Shown here in pieces: positions 46,198 through 56,684 of a DNA stretch of 64,000 nucleotides. Position 1 is the stretch's first letter. Each line of letters opens with the position of its first letter. The stretch comes from Nemertoderma westbladi (Eukaryota; Xenacoelomorpha; Nemertodermatida; Nemertodermatidae). The stretch is from the NCBI GenBank assembly GCA_032718475.1, contig JAUCBJ010002867.1, positions 1-64,000 of the forward strand, read 5' to 3'. The notes under the pieces were generated by a model, which saw only the letters and a list, made by a program, of their open reading frames with translations, ran no database searches and was not told where the DNA came from. The position numbers were made by a program, and so were the translations under genes.

Positions 46198-49100
46198 TTG
46201 TTTACCGCGGCACTACTAGACTCAGTAAACTCGCAAGAATGTTCTACCTCCTTCCTTGTGGATACGGGATCACAAGTCTCTGTACTCCAACCAAACACTG
46301 TGAACAATTGTATTTGGAATCATACAACAACTAAACTCACTACAGTGTCAGGGTCCAACATCAACGTCCATGGGAAAGCAACTATCCGAGTAAAAATGCT
46401 CCGTAGAATATTTCAATGGACGTTTTATATTGCAGACATTACTGACAATATTCTTGGGTTGGATTTTCTCTCTAATTTCAAGTTAATTCTAGATTGCGGT
46501 GAAAAACAAATAATAGACAAAGATACATTACTCAGCCGACAATTACAAACATCAAATTCAAAGAGTTTCGGTATACGGAAAGTAACTTTGACACACCCCA
46601 ACGATTGTTTAAACAAACTGTTAACCAACTATTCTGAATTATTCGACCCTGAATTGGCGTTTCAGGGCCCTTCAAAAACAGACACAGTTCATCGTATAAT
46701 CACAACGGATTGCCAGCCCATTCACGCAAAACCACGCCAGTTGAGTGGTCAGAAACTAATAATTGCCAAAGAGGCATTTGCAGACCTACAAGAGAAGGGA
46801 GTAATTCGCCCATCGAGTAGCCCATGGGCATCACCGCTTCATATGGCACCGAAACACAACCAAAAAGATCAGTGGCGTCCATGTGGGGATTATAGGGGAT
46901 TAAACCGAGTAACACAACCAGATCGATATCCAGTCCCTCACATTAGCCACTTCCACAACCAGTTCAAAGGCTCTACAGTGTTCAGTAAAATCGATTTGAC
47001 CAGGGCCTACAACCAAGTCGCAGTAAATCCAGAGGACATTCCGAAAACGGCCGTTGTAACACCCTTCGGTTTATACGAATTCGTCCGTATGCCCTACGGA
47101 TTAAAAAACGCGGGTCAGACGTTGCAACGCCATATGAACGAGGCCTTTGGCGATCTACCCTTCGTTTTCATCTATGTGGATGATATCATAATACACTCAA
47201 CAGATAACGATGAACATTATCAACATCTAGAAATTGTATTCGAGCGCTTGAGAAAATATAACCTAAAGGCGAACTATTCAAAGTGCGTATGGTTTCAGTC
47301 ATCGTTGGTATTCCTCGGTTACTTGGTTTCACCCGAGGGTATATCCCCTCCAAAAGAGCGTGTCGAGGCATTAAACAGTATGCCTGAACCGACCAGTTAC
47401 AATGAACTGCGCCGTGTACTCGGGATGTTTAACTTCTATCGACGGCACATCCCAAACTACAGTTCAATAACAAATATATTACAAACGTTATTGAACAGCA
47501 CGCAACCAACGAGCAAGAAACTCCCAAAAAGGAACTTTATCGATGACGAATGGACCGAAGAACACTCCGCTGCATTTGCGTCATTAAAGAAATCCCTTTC
47601 AAATGCTATAACTCTACATCACCCCTCTACAACCGACTGTCCAGTGTCGATCACAATTACTAGCGACGCATCCAATATAGCTATCGGTGGGGCGCTACAC
47701 GAGGTCGACTTACAAGAGGACGCATCACCATTGGGTTTCTACTCACGGAGACTCACTGAAAGAGAACAGAAGTGGTCCCCATTCGAAAGGGAATTGTTAG
47801 CAGCATACGAACTGGCAGTACGTTATCGCGAAATTATTGAAGGACGTCATGTAACTCTATATACCGACCACAAACCTTTGGTCGGCGCATTCGACAAAGC
47901 AAGTAGCCTCTCCCCGAGACAGAACAGACAACTTTCGTTTTTAGCGGAATATATCGACAAGATAGAATATATACCAGGAAATACCAATATAGTCGCCGAC
48001 ACCCTGTCAAGGCAGGTTGCCGCAACACATATTGATTCATTCGGGCTAGATGAATTAGCCGAGGTACAAAGTATTGATACAAACTTACTTTCTAAACCAA
48101 CCTCATTTAATATCAAAACATTCAATATTGCCTCAGGTAAACCGCTTCTTTGCGATACCAGTACACCGTATCCGCGTCCCATTGTTCCAGAAACACTCCA
48201 AAAAGTAATCTTTGATGAACTTCATAATTTATCACATCCAGGTATCAAGGCAACCATTAGACTAATAACAGACAGATATATTTGGATCAATGCTAAACGG
48301 GACATCGCGAACCTATGCCGACAATGTATTCCATGTCAAACAGCCAAAATCAATCGACATACGAAAGCCCCACTAGAACCTCTTCCATTCTCAAATCGGT
48401 TCTCACATCTTCACACCGATATCGTGGGACCCCTACCTGAATTAGATAACCAACCGTACCGTTATCTTACAACGTTTATCGACAGAGAAACTGGGTGGGT
48501 CGAAGCGGCTCCAGTAAGTTCAATAACAGCCGTTGCCATAGCAACCGCGTTTCTTAATTACTGGTTCGCGCGTTTTGGCGTCCCATTACAGTTATCAACG
48601 GATCGCGGATCTCAATACGAATCGAAACTCTTTGCAGAAGTTGCCAAACTCATTGGATTTCATAGAATGAGAACTACCGCGTACCACCCTCAAGCTAATG
48701 GCAAAATCGAACGCTTTCATCGAGTACTTAAAGCCTCCCTAAAAGCCCGAGGATCTGATTGGTTGTCGTCACTGCCAATCATTTTATTCAGCCATAGAAT
48801 CACGCCATCCCACGTCACCGGCATATCACCCTTCGAGCTAGTGACCGGGACACTGCCTTTAATCCCATCCAGTTTGGTGGTGCCGACAGACGTGACATAT
48901 AACCATGATTTTGTTAAACTGCTTCATAAACATGTATCTGAACTAGGGTTTATCGCTCAATCTAAGTATATGGACCAACCGAACCCAAACCGACTCATCA
49001 AGAGTTACATTCCAACAGCATTACAGACCAGCGACAAAGTCTTTGTACGGGTTGATAGAGTGAGGAAATCGCTAGAGGCGCCCTACCAAGGTCCCTTCAG

Positions 49101-49410
49101 GGTTATCTCCCGTACCGATAAACATTTTACCTTAGAGACACCTAGCGGTTCAAAGGTGATTTCGATAGACCGACTCAAACCATATCTAGACTTCAGACAT
49201 AAAATGAAAACTGTTCAGCCAAGTTCAGAACCACGCGATCAAGTTATCAATACCACAGCTGCACCAGTAACTATTGATACGTTTCCAGGCAGTGGTATCA
49301 ATAACTTGGACCAAGATCCAAAAACTATAATTGACGATACGAGCAGAAAGTTTATTAAAACTCGCTCAGGAAAGAAATATGTTAGATTTTCAGATCTCCC
49401 AATTAAATAG
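46198..49410 (+). CDS. pol: Gypsy Pol: protease, RT, RNase H, integrase
   Basis: There are 1070 residues from the first Met; the open frame extends further upstream into gag. Protease: FLVDTGSQ at residues 19-26. RT: FSKIDLTRAYNQ, then the catalytic YVDD near residue 326. RNase H: ITSDASNIAIGG near 489 and YTDHKPL. Integrase: HHCC zinc domain at about 675-715 (LSHPG to CRQCIPCQ) and the triad in HTDIVGP (about 739), STDRGSQ (about 801) and KIERFHR (about 837). The domain order PR-RT-RH-IN is that of Metaviridae/Gypsy. The polyprotein acts in the cytoplasmic particle and, for integrase, in the nucleus. No stop or frame break is seen. Confidence 0.95.
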   Translation: MFTAALLDSVNSQECSTSFLVDTGSQVSVLQPNTVNNCIWNHTTTKLTTVSGSNINVHGKATIRVKMLRRIFQWTFYIADITDNILGLDFLSNFKLILDCGEKQIIDKDTLLSRQLQTSNSKSFGIRKVTLTHPNDCLNKLLTNYSELFDPELAFQGPSKTDTVHRIITTDCQPIHAKPRQLSGQKLIIAKEAFADLQEKGVIRPSSSPWASPLHMAPKHNQKDQWRPCGDYRGLNRVTQPDRYPVPHISHFHNQFKGSTVFSKIDLTRAYNQVAVNPEDIPKTAVVTPFGLYEFVRMPYGLKNAGQTLQRHMNEAFGDLPFVFIYVDDIIIHSTDNDEHYQHLEIVFERLRKYNLKANYSKCVWFQSSLVFLGYLVSPEGISPPKERVEALNSMPEPTSYNELRRVLGMFNFYRRHIPNYSSITNILQTLLNSTQPTSKKLPKRNFIDDEWTEEHSAAFASLKKSLSNAITLHHPSTTDCPVSITITSDASNIAIGGALHEVDLQEDASPLGFYSRRLTEREQKWSPFERELLAAYELAVRYREIIEGRHVTLYTDHKPLVGAFDKASSLSPRQNRQLSFLAEYIDKIEYIPGNTNIVADTLSRQVAATHIDSFGLDELAEVQSIDTNLLSKPTSFNIKTFNIASGKPLLCDTSTPYPRPIVPETLQKVIFDELHNLSHPGIKATIRLITDRYIWINAKRDIANLCRQCIPCQTAKINRHTKAPLEPLPFSNRFSHLHTDIVGPLPELDNQPYRYLTTFIDRETGWVEAAPVSSITAVAIATAFLNYWFARFGVPLQLSTDRGSQYESKLFAEVAKLIGFHRMRTTAYHPQANGKIERFHRVLKASLKARGSDWLSSLPIILFSHRITPSHVTGISPFELVTGTLPLIPSSLVVPTDVTYNHDFVKLLHKHVSELGFIAQSKYMDQPNPNRLIKSYIPTALQTSDKVFVRVDRVRKSLEAPYQGPFRVISRTDKHFTLETPSGSKVISIDRLKPYLDFRHKMKTVQPSSEPRDQVINTTAAPVTIDTFPGSGINNLDQDPKTIIDDTSRKFIKTRSGKKYVRFSDLPIK

Positions 49411-49786
49411 ATATATAAGATTTTAACAGTTAAGATATTCCTATACTCACATAAGATGTTAACTTTGATTTTTTTTTCACATGGAAATTCCATTTTTCTG
49501 CCCAGGGAGATGTGTAGTGGTGGTCGCTCTGTGTGATACCTGGGGGAAAAATAATAATAATAAGATTACTGACTGTTCTGATAGGTACTACTGTACTACG
49601 ACTGTACCAGGAGCCAGGAGCTCGGTACTGACTGACTGATGGCATTTTATATATATATATCTGTATATCGTATTGCTTGTTATATATATTGTATATGTAT
49701 TGAACATCTGAATGGTATTACACTGACTTTATGAGATAACGATATTATAATGTCGATATTATATTCTCCCAACTACCTTCGTTATA

Positions 49787-50521
49787 AAGGTAACTAAGTT
49801 TGAAGTCACTAGTAATGGACATAAGATTGGAAATAAAAAGGAAGTTAAATATTTAGGCGCCACATTGGATAACTGCTTATCAGGAGAAAGTACAGTGAAA
49901 AATATTTTCTCGAAAGTTAACAGTAGGCTTAGGTTTCTATACAGAAATAAAAATAGTTTAAACACCGACTCCCGCAAGTTACTTTGCTCTTCTTTAATAC
50001 AGTGTCACATGGACTATGCGTGCTCTTCTTGGTATGAAGGCTTAACCAAACAGCTTAAATGTAAATTACAAGTAGCTCAGAATAAAGTAGTACGATTTAT
50101 TAAAGACTACAAACCTAGGCACCACCTAACTCCAGATGACTTTTCTGAATCTGGACTACTTAACTTAGATAGTAGAGTTAAGCAGCTACGCCTTAACCAT
50201 GTGCATAAAGTGTATAATGGTAAGTGTCCCAATTACCTAAAACAAAAATTCAACAGAGTACGCGATACACACTCTTACAGTACCAGAGCTAGTGCTTCAA
50301 ACTTCTACCTCCCGAATTGTAAATCCTTTGAATCTGATACTTTCTTTTTTAACGGCATAAAAAATTGGAACCAATCTTTTGTTTTTATCAATCGTTTTTA
50401 ATTTCATTAGGCAGAGCGCCTAATGAAATTAAAAACCTAAATAATCAACATTCTTTTAAATCTGCAGTTAAATCTCATCTCCGTGTGCAATGTAAAAATA
50501 GGTACAATAGTCCTACAGTAA
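49787..50521 (+). pseudogene. LINE C-terminal region, 3' half after Gypsy
   Basis: It continues the fragment at 44690-44949: VKYLGATLDNCLSGES, then the YACSSWYEGL and NKVVRFI blocks typical of CR1/jockey-like C-termini. A stop at 50399 is created where a perfect 18-bp inverted duplication (50395-50412 against 50418-50435) has been added. The coding tail continues after it to about 50521. Confidence 0.85.
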
Positions 50522-50865
50522 GTTATTAGTTTATTAATTATTTACTATTTATACTGTAATTACGTTTTATAATAAATTGTTCTGTACATTACATCTTTAT
50601 CGTTGAGTCGGACATTGTCACGCTCTCGGTAAAGTTGTACATGTACATAGTGTAATTACGTTTTATATTGGTTTTAGGTTAGCGTAGTGTAATATTGTAT
50701 TTGTAACCAAGTAACATAAAGGACCCCCTTGGAAATAAGCTGCAAAGCTTTAGGGGTAATCCTATATGTTATGTTGGACAATACCTTTATACCGGTACAT
50801 TGTTTGGTGTATTTGTTATTGTTTTTACATAATGTATAAATAAATCTATCTATCTATCTATAATG
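50522..50865 (+). mobile_element. LINE 3' UTR and TATC-repeat tail
   Basis: A conserved-looking stem (GGACCCCTTGG...AAGCTTTAGGGGTAATCC region, about 50722-50762) and a short TCTA/TATC microsatellite tail (about 50846-50862) close this LINE. There is no coding sequence. Confidence 0.6.
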
Positions 50866-51009
50866 ATAGGATTAGCATTGTTCACGTTGCATCTGTTACT
50901 CGTTACTGCTATTTCACTCTCTAACTCACGCTAATGTAATAAATCAACCATTAACCTAGAAGGATGATTTTAGATCATATCATAGATTTTATATCATAGA
51001 TAAGAAGTT

Positions 51010-52171
51010 TCCTAAGGTGGTTCTGATTGTGTGCTACTCTCCAACTAGTGTTGCCCCTGTAGAGGAGGTGGAAAATTTCTACCACAATCTACAAGCAGCT
51101 ACTGATGGAGTGGATCAGCATGCATTCTTAACATTCCTGGGAGACTTTAATGCAAGTCTGCATCAATCACCTACATCGCCCTGGGTCTATAGCAATAGTG
51201 TTAACCGAAATTCTGTCCATCTTCAGGATTTTATCTCTGGAAATGGATTGTTTTCGGCTGGAACCCAGTTCAAGAAGCGAACTGGAAAGCTATGGACTCA
51301 TAGTGGACCCAGTGGTCACAAGTCCCAGATAGACCATATTCTGTTTCGTAGGAAATACAGGAGCTCTATACAAGACTGTAATGCATTTACACTTCGACCC
51401 TTCTCCAGTGATCACCGCCTTATTGTGGCCAAGGTAAGACTTAGTCTGCGTGCTAGCAGAACAACGAAATCTGCCTTGCCGCGGCATGACTGGTCCTTAG
51501 CTGGTTACTGGTGATTGGTTACTGGGCTGTTGCAACAGCCAAGTGTGAGATCTAGCTTCACACTACAGCTGAGCAACAGGTATGAGGCTCTTGCCTCTGA
51601 GGCGGCAGATCACTGTGAGGGCTATACTGCCTTTACAGAAGCAGTTAAGTTAGCAGCTGCAGAAACAGTTCCTGTATACCCTCGAAACAAGAAAGGGGCC
51701 CCCTGGACTGACAACGAAATTCAGAAGTGCCGAAATGACCTTCATAAGGCGCAGAAAGAGTCCCGACTCAAACAGACTACAGCGGCCAAGAATGCAGTTA
51801 AGGCTGCTTCTAGGTCCCTGAACAGGCAGTACTCTGCTAATCTACAGGAGCTAATAAACCAACAGGTTGATGCCATCAATGATGCTGACGACAGCAGGCA
51901 ATCATCCCAGGCATGGAAATCGATCAATCTGCTTACTGGGCGGAAAAGCCAACCAACCACCAAGGTTAAGGCTGAATCACCCGCCGATCGCCTCAATGGT
52001 TGGAAAGCCCACTTTGAAAAGCTCCTCAATAATGACAGGGTATTGCCTGATAACTTTATAGAAGTAAAAGTGTCTGAGTCTGTACTCCCAGATATTCCCA
52101 TTGGCGATATCTCCTTTGCAGAAGTGAAGGCTGCTGCAAAGAGCCAGTGGAGTAGATGGTGTTCCCCCTGA
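51010..52171 (+). pseudogene. LINE endonuclease part and linker, broken
   Basis: It encodes the C-terminal half of an apurinic-type endonuclease: FLGDFNA, SQIDHILF and the catalytic SSDHRLIVAK. A TGA at 51512-51514 interrupts the frame, which then continues (51515-52171) through the linker before the RT. A one-base shift near 52150 leads into the RT frame. The N-terminal endonuclease is absent. Confidence 0.85.
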
Positions 52172-53636
52172 GGTCTTTAAAATACCTGAGTGTTTAAAGC
52201 TCATCTATCCCATCATAGTAGACATGTACCGAACAACAAGAGTCCCACAAGAAATGAAAACAAATAAGTTGGTGTCAGTTCCCAAGAAGGGCAACCTAAC
52301 ACTCTATGGTTCTTTTCGGGGAATGTCATTGATCTCGATTGCTGCAAAGCTATACAATAGGATTCTATTAAATCGCATCAGGGATCCCATTGAGAGACTG
52401 CTCCGTGGAAATCAGAATGGGTTCCGTAAAGGTCGTGGGACCATGGAGCCCATTTTGGCACTTAGAAGGATAATTGAAGAGTTATCAAAAAAGAAAGACA
52501 GGCATCTGGCTGTTATCTTTGTTGACTTCTTCAAGGCCTTTGATTCAGTCTCTCGCTCACGTATGTTCACCATACTTTCATTATATGGGATTCCTGATGA
52601 AATTATTGCAGCAATCAGATCAGTATACGATGGTTCGACAACATTTGTGTCTACTGTTGATGGTAACACAGAACCATTTGAAGTGTTATGGGGCGTCCTC
52701 CAAGGAGACACACTTGCACCATTCTTGTTCATTATTGTGGTTGACTATGTTCTACGCATGTCCTTAGATCATTATAATGATGATGGGGTGATGATAACTC
52801 CACCTACTGGCTCCAGAAGTCGAGGAAATCCTGCCAAGTACCTAACTGATCTAGACTTTGCTGATGACTTAGGAGTACTCTCAGAATCATTAGAGGGAGC
52901 CCAACGGCTCCTCAGCTCATTAGAACATGCTGCTTCTAGTGTTGGTCTTTTTATTAACTCCAGAAAGACCAAAATTCTGACAGTTAACTTTGAAAGTCCG
53001 CAGCAAGTCTCTGATCGGATGAGCATAAGCTCAAAGGATGGTATGCTTGAGCATGTGGACGACTTCTGTTACCTGGGATCATGGATCCGGAAATCAGGTG
53101 AGGACCTTCGAATACGTAAGGGAAAGGCATGGGCAGCCTTGAATAGGCTTTCCAGGATTTGGAAGTCACCGAGAATTAATCGGAAACTTAAGGTCCGATT
53201 ATTTAGAGCAGCAGTAGTTCCAGTACTCCTCTACGGGAGTCCATGCTGGGCTCTAACTGCTGAGGACACCAAATCTCTGGATGGCACATTCACAAGAATG
53301 CTACGCCGGGTTCATTGTGTCAAGTACAATGCACACATCTCCAACCAGACACTATATAACATTGGAGGTGTCTCATTGGTTCACCCAAGCTTGACACTAG
53401 AACAAAATCGCCTCCGCTTTGCAGGACATTGCTTTCGCCGTGAGGACAAGCCAGTGCATAATCTTGTACTTTGGCAGCCTCATGGAGTGAATAAGCATGG
53501 TGGACAGCCCATGACTTTCTTGAGACGCATCTTAAAGGACACTGGCCTTAAAGATGCGGATGATCTAGAAAATGTCATGGGTGATAGGGAGTTGGGGCGG
53601 TGCAATTTTGTTGACAAGCCGGCACAGCATTCTTAA
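52160..53636 (+). pseudogene. LINE reverse transcriptase, same element
   Basis: About 490 residues of non-LTR RT with all core blocks: PKKGNLTLYGSFRGMSLI, NGFRKGRGT, FVDFFKAFDSVSR, GVLQGDTLAPFLF and the catalytic FADD (LDFADDLGVL). It ends with the LYGSPCWALT and GHCFRREDKP blocks and a stop at 53634-53636. It is frame-shifted relative to its endonuclease, so this copy is dead. It shares the terminal architecture and TAG-repeat tail with the LINEs at 3585-5683 and 60190-60590, but the sequence differs. The clade is not assigned. Confidence 0.88.
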
Positions 53637-54609
53637 AAATGCAGCTGCAATGCAGCATGCCGATCCTAGTAGTAGTAGTAGTATGATTTTAGCTGTACAC
53701 GTTGCATCTGTTACACGAAACTACTATATTCTTCACTGTAAGTTACTCTGTTGTAATAAAGCAACCATGTAAACATTCATTGTGTCAAGTACAATGCACA
53801 CATCTCCAACCAGACATTATATAACATTGGAGGTGTCTCATTGGTTCCCCCAAGCTTGACACTAGAACAACATCGCCTCGCTTTGCAGGACATTGCTTTC
53901 GCCGTGAGGACCAGCCAGTGCATAATCTTGTACTTTGGCGGCCTCATGGAGTGAATAAGCATGGTGGACAGCCCATGACTTTCTTGAGACGCATCTTAAA
54001 GGACACTGGCCTTGAAGATGCGGATGATCTAGAAAATATCATGGGTGATAGGGAGTTGTGGCGGTGCAATTTTGTTGACAAGCCGGCACAGCATTCTTAA
54101 AAATGCAGCTGCAATGCAGCATGCCGATCCTAGTAGTAGTAGTAGTAGTATGATTTTAGCTGTACACGTTGCATCTGTTACACGAAACTACTATATTCTT
54201 CACTGTAAGTTACTCTGTTGTAATAAAGCAACCATATAAACATTCATTGTGTCAAGTACAATGCGCACATCTCCAACCAGACATTATATAACATTGGAGG
54301 TGTCTCATTGGTTCCCCCAAGCTTGACACTAGAACAACATCGCCTCGCTTTGCAGGACATTGCTTTCGCCGTGAGGACCAGCCAGTGCATAATCTTGTAC
54401 TTTGGCGGCCTCATGGAGTGAATAAGCATGGTGGACAGCCCATGACTTTCTTGAGACGCATCTTAAAGGACACTGGCCTTAAAAATGCAGATGATCTAGC
54501 AAATGTCATGGGTGATAGGGAGTTGTGGCGGTGCAATTTTGTTGACAAGCCGGCACAGCATTCTTAAAAAAGCAGCTGTAATGCAGCATGCCGATCCTAG
54601 TAGTAGTAC
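53637..54609 (+). repeat. Tandem copies of a LINE 3' end, unit about 467 bp
   Basis: After the full 3' end, two further copies of the last 330 or so bases plus the TAG repeat and about 130 bp of flank follow (53775-54241; 54242-54609, the last truncated). They are almost identical to each other and share a one-base deletion in the coding part, so they arose from one truncated copy by unequal exchange or slippage. Confidence 0.9.
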
Positions 54610-54682
54610 CATATAAACCGAAGTTTTACATTCTAATAATCATTTATTTAGTTTTATTTCTAAAATAGTTTTCATTCTAATT

Positions 54683-55726
54683 ATGGATTTATTTAAAAAA
54701 AGTTCAAGCAATACTTGGAAATTTACATGTAATAAATATACCTGTAGTATTGTTTATGGCAAGTACTTTATATTACACTCAAGCGATAGCCATGTAACAA
54801 CATGCTTCTCTTACCGGGATACACTCTACCTTCTAGACACCTTAGAAATATTAATCAACCGACAAAAGGAATCATCAGTTTCAAGAGGTAATATTTATCC
54901 TAATATAGAATTTACAAGAGGAAATTTAAATATTTCCACCTGGATTATTACTGAAAACATATATATTCAGAAGCAAGGCAAATGTCAAATTCTAAACAAA
55001 TCACTCATTAATTTATTGCTTCAGAGTAAGACAAAAATATTAGAATTTTTATCACCACCACTCGAAATAATAAATCAGTATTCTGTTGTTAATTTAACCA
55101 ACCCATCTTTTGTTGGTTTTGTAAGCAAATATAAAGGAACAGCTTATATGAGACTATGGGAGATTTCAGCTAGATATTCTGATGCTATTGGTCTTAGGTA
55201 TTATAATGGGTTTAACTTAACAGCATCAGAAGTAAATTCATTGTGGTATGAATGGAATTATGAAATTAGTAACAAAGGTGTCTTTTCAGCGCTAGATACG
55301 AGTGATAAAGCTTTATCTGACCGACTTAAAGTAAAAATAAATGTACAAGAAAAAAAAGTAATTATTACAGACAAGGAAAGCAAATATTTACAGTTACATT
55401 ACGATAAAGACATACCACATATAGAGTTTCTCAACGATATGATGGAAAAGGTTTCATCAACTGATATTGCAGACGGTTTCGCGATTCTATATCAACCAAC
55501 TTGGAAGTTTAAGGTTAATAAGTCATTTTCAGAAACAGTTTCATCCACATTTAATCCAAAGACATACATCGAAGAGACATCGAGTGATAAAAAGCGCAGA
55601 TCTACGTCTCAAACATCTTCCAATCCCAACAATGATTCTATACCTACAAAGAAAAGAAAAGTTACAAAAGCAAGTGAAGAAGTAGCAGATTACAACAAGG
55701 AACATATAAAAGCAGTATCAGATTGA
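54683..55726 (+). CDS. Unknown 347-residue protein with NLS, in a Polinton-like block
   Basis: This is an intact ORF in AT-rich DNA. I do not recognise the family. It seems to contain three weakly similar segments (about 11-55, 78-122 and 143-192), each with beta-like strands followed by a helix-like stretch. The third, with AYMRLWEISARYS, recalls the PC4/ssDNA-binding coactivator pattern, but this is only a visual impression. The C-terminal 50 residues are disordered and carry a classic nuclear localisation signal (PTKKRKV, 321-327) plus KKRR at 303-306. It sits 550 bp upstream of a B-family polymerase in the same orientation and with similar base composition, so it may be an accessory gene of the same virus-like element. 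Confidence 0.6.
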   Translation: MDLFKKSSSNTWKFTCNKYTCSIVYGKYFILHSSDSHVTTCFSYRDTLYLLDTLEILINRQKESSVSRGNIYPNIEFTRGNLNISTWIITENIYIQKQGKCQILNKSLINLLLQSKTKILEFLSPPLEIINQYSVVNLTNPSFVGFVSKYKGTAYMRLWEISARYSDAIGLRYYNGFNLTASEVNSLWYEWNYEISNKGVFSALDTSDKALSDRLKVKINVQEKKVIITDKESKYLQLHYDKDIPHIEFLNDMMEKVSSTDIADGFAILYQPTWKFKVNKSFSETVSSTFNPKTYIEETSSDKKRRSTSQTSSNPNNDSIPTKKRKVTKASEEVADYNKEHIKAVSD

Positions 55727-56273
55727 TTTATTATAAACTAGAGACTTTTTTTTCAGTTTCACACTGACCAGTAAAGGTAACTTTTTAACACAAAGCATGA
55801 TTATTATAAAGTATTTGCATGTAAAGGTGACTTTATTGAGTAAATATTGGTGATAGTTTATATTTAATGTGAGCATGGGATTAGGTATAAAACATTCGCA
55901 TGTAAATGCATGAGTTTATACCACCATAATAAAACATTAGCATGTAAAACCTACTTTATCAATGAAAATTAAAAACGCATTATGCACATCTTGGTTTAGA
56001 CTTGATTTTATTATAAAGAATTCAGTTGTAAAAGCAACTTTATTTATGATGTTAGTTCCCAATGTAACTGTTATTTATGATTGGTTGGTATAAGTAGAAA
56101 CTTGAAATATATATAAAGAGCACAACTGATTCAATCGAGCTCATTCTGAAAATATTAAATCAATTAAAGTTTAGATATTATATTTTATTGGTGTTGAGTA
56201 GCTTATGAATTTTTTTTGATTGTATATAACAATATTCATATCAATTTTAAATTGTTTTTAGGATAATAAAAAG
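55727..56273 (+). promoter_or_regulatory. Intergenic region with iteron-like repeats and a core promoter
   Basis: Four related 32-35-nt repeats (55804-55836, 55886-55920, 55928-55960, 56010-56045) share ATAAA...GCATGTAAA...TTTAT and have inverted ends. The first contains the octamer ATTTGCAT. A weaker fifth is at about 55768. A TATA box (TATATAAAG, about 56110-56118) follows, and TTTTTAG just before 56262 could be a splice acceptor ahead of the next ATG. The arrangement suggests a regulatory or origin region; function is inferred. Confidence 0.5.
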
Positions 56274-56684
56274 ATGGATAAAAAATTGAAATGTCCATTT
56301 TGTCCACTTCAAATTTCTAAACATAACTATTTATCTCATCTGAAGTCGCATTTTCATGTTTATTCTTGTTTTAATTGTCATGTTTCAACTCCACGCGAAG
56401 AAATTTGTAAACGACATGAATCAACTACGGGTTGTAAAGAAATGAAGCTTTGCGTGTATGAAAAAACTTGCCCTACTTGTAATAAAGAGTATTTATATGA
56501 TAATTATTTACGTCACGACTGTCACCAACGTTATTATCATGTTAGACCACCACGACGGAACCAAAACAATACTGTCACATCTAGAAAAAGACTAAAATCT
56601 GGTCAAGGTCCATCAATTTTTAGCGTCAAACGAGCCGCACACGATAACCGTTTAGAAATCAAATGTTTACAATCTTCCGAATGA
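56274..56684 (+). CDS. Zinc-finger N-terminal part of the polymerase protein
   Basis: 136 residues with several CxxC pairs and spaced His/Cys: CPFCPLQISKHNYLSHLKSH, CFNCHVSTPREEICKRHE and CPTCNKEYLYDNYLRHDC. These are C2H2-like fingers. A one-base frame change at about 56660-56670 would lead directly into the next ORF, so this is probably the N-terminus of the same large polymerase protein, either broken here or joined by splicing. Such fingers are common at the start of Polinton-type proteins. Confidence 0.55.
   Translation: MDKKLKCPFCPLQISKHNYLSHLKSHFHVYSCFNCHVSTPREEICKRHESTTGCKEMKLCVYEKTCPTCNKEYLYDNYLRHDCHQRYYHVRPPRRNQNNTVTSRKRLKSGQGPSIFSVKRAAHDNRLEIKCLQSSE

Larger units (their letters stand above)
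44950..49786 (+). mobile_element. Complete Gypsy-type LTR retrotransposon
   Basis: The LTRs are 44950-45214 (265 bp) and 49513-49786 (274 bp), differing by a short insertion near the 3' end. The target duplication is AAGG. The primer-binding site begins at 45215 (TTGGTGACCCGGACAG), a normal tRNA type. The polypurine tract is CAGGGAGATG before 49513. Gag and Pol are both open. The element sits inside a LINE RT gene. Nothing in this copy looks obviously broken, so it may be recent. Confidence 0.93.
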
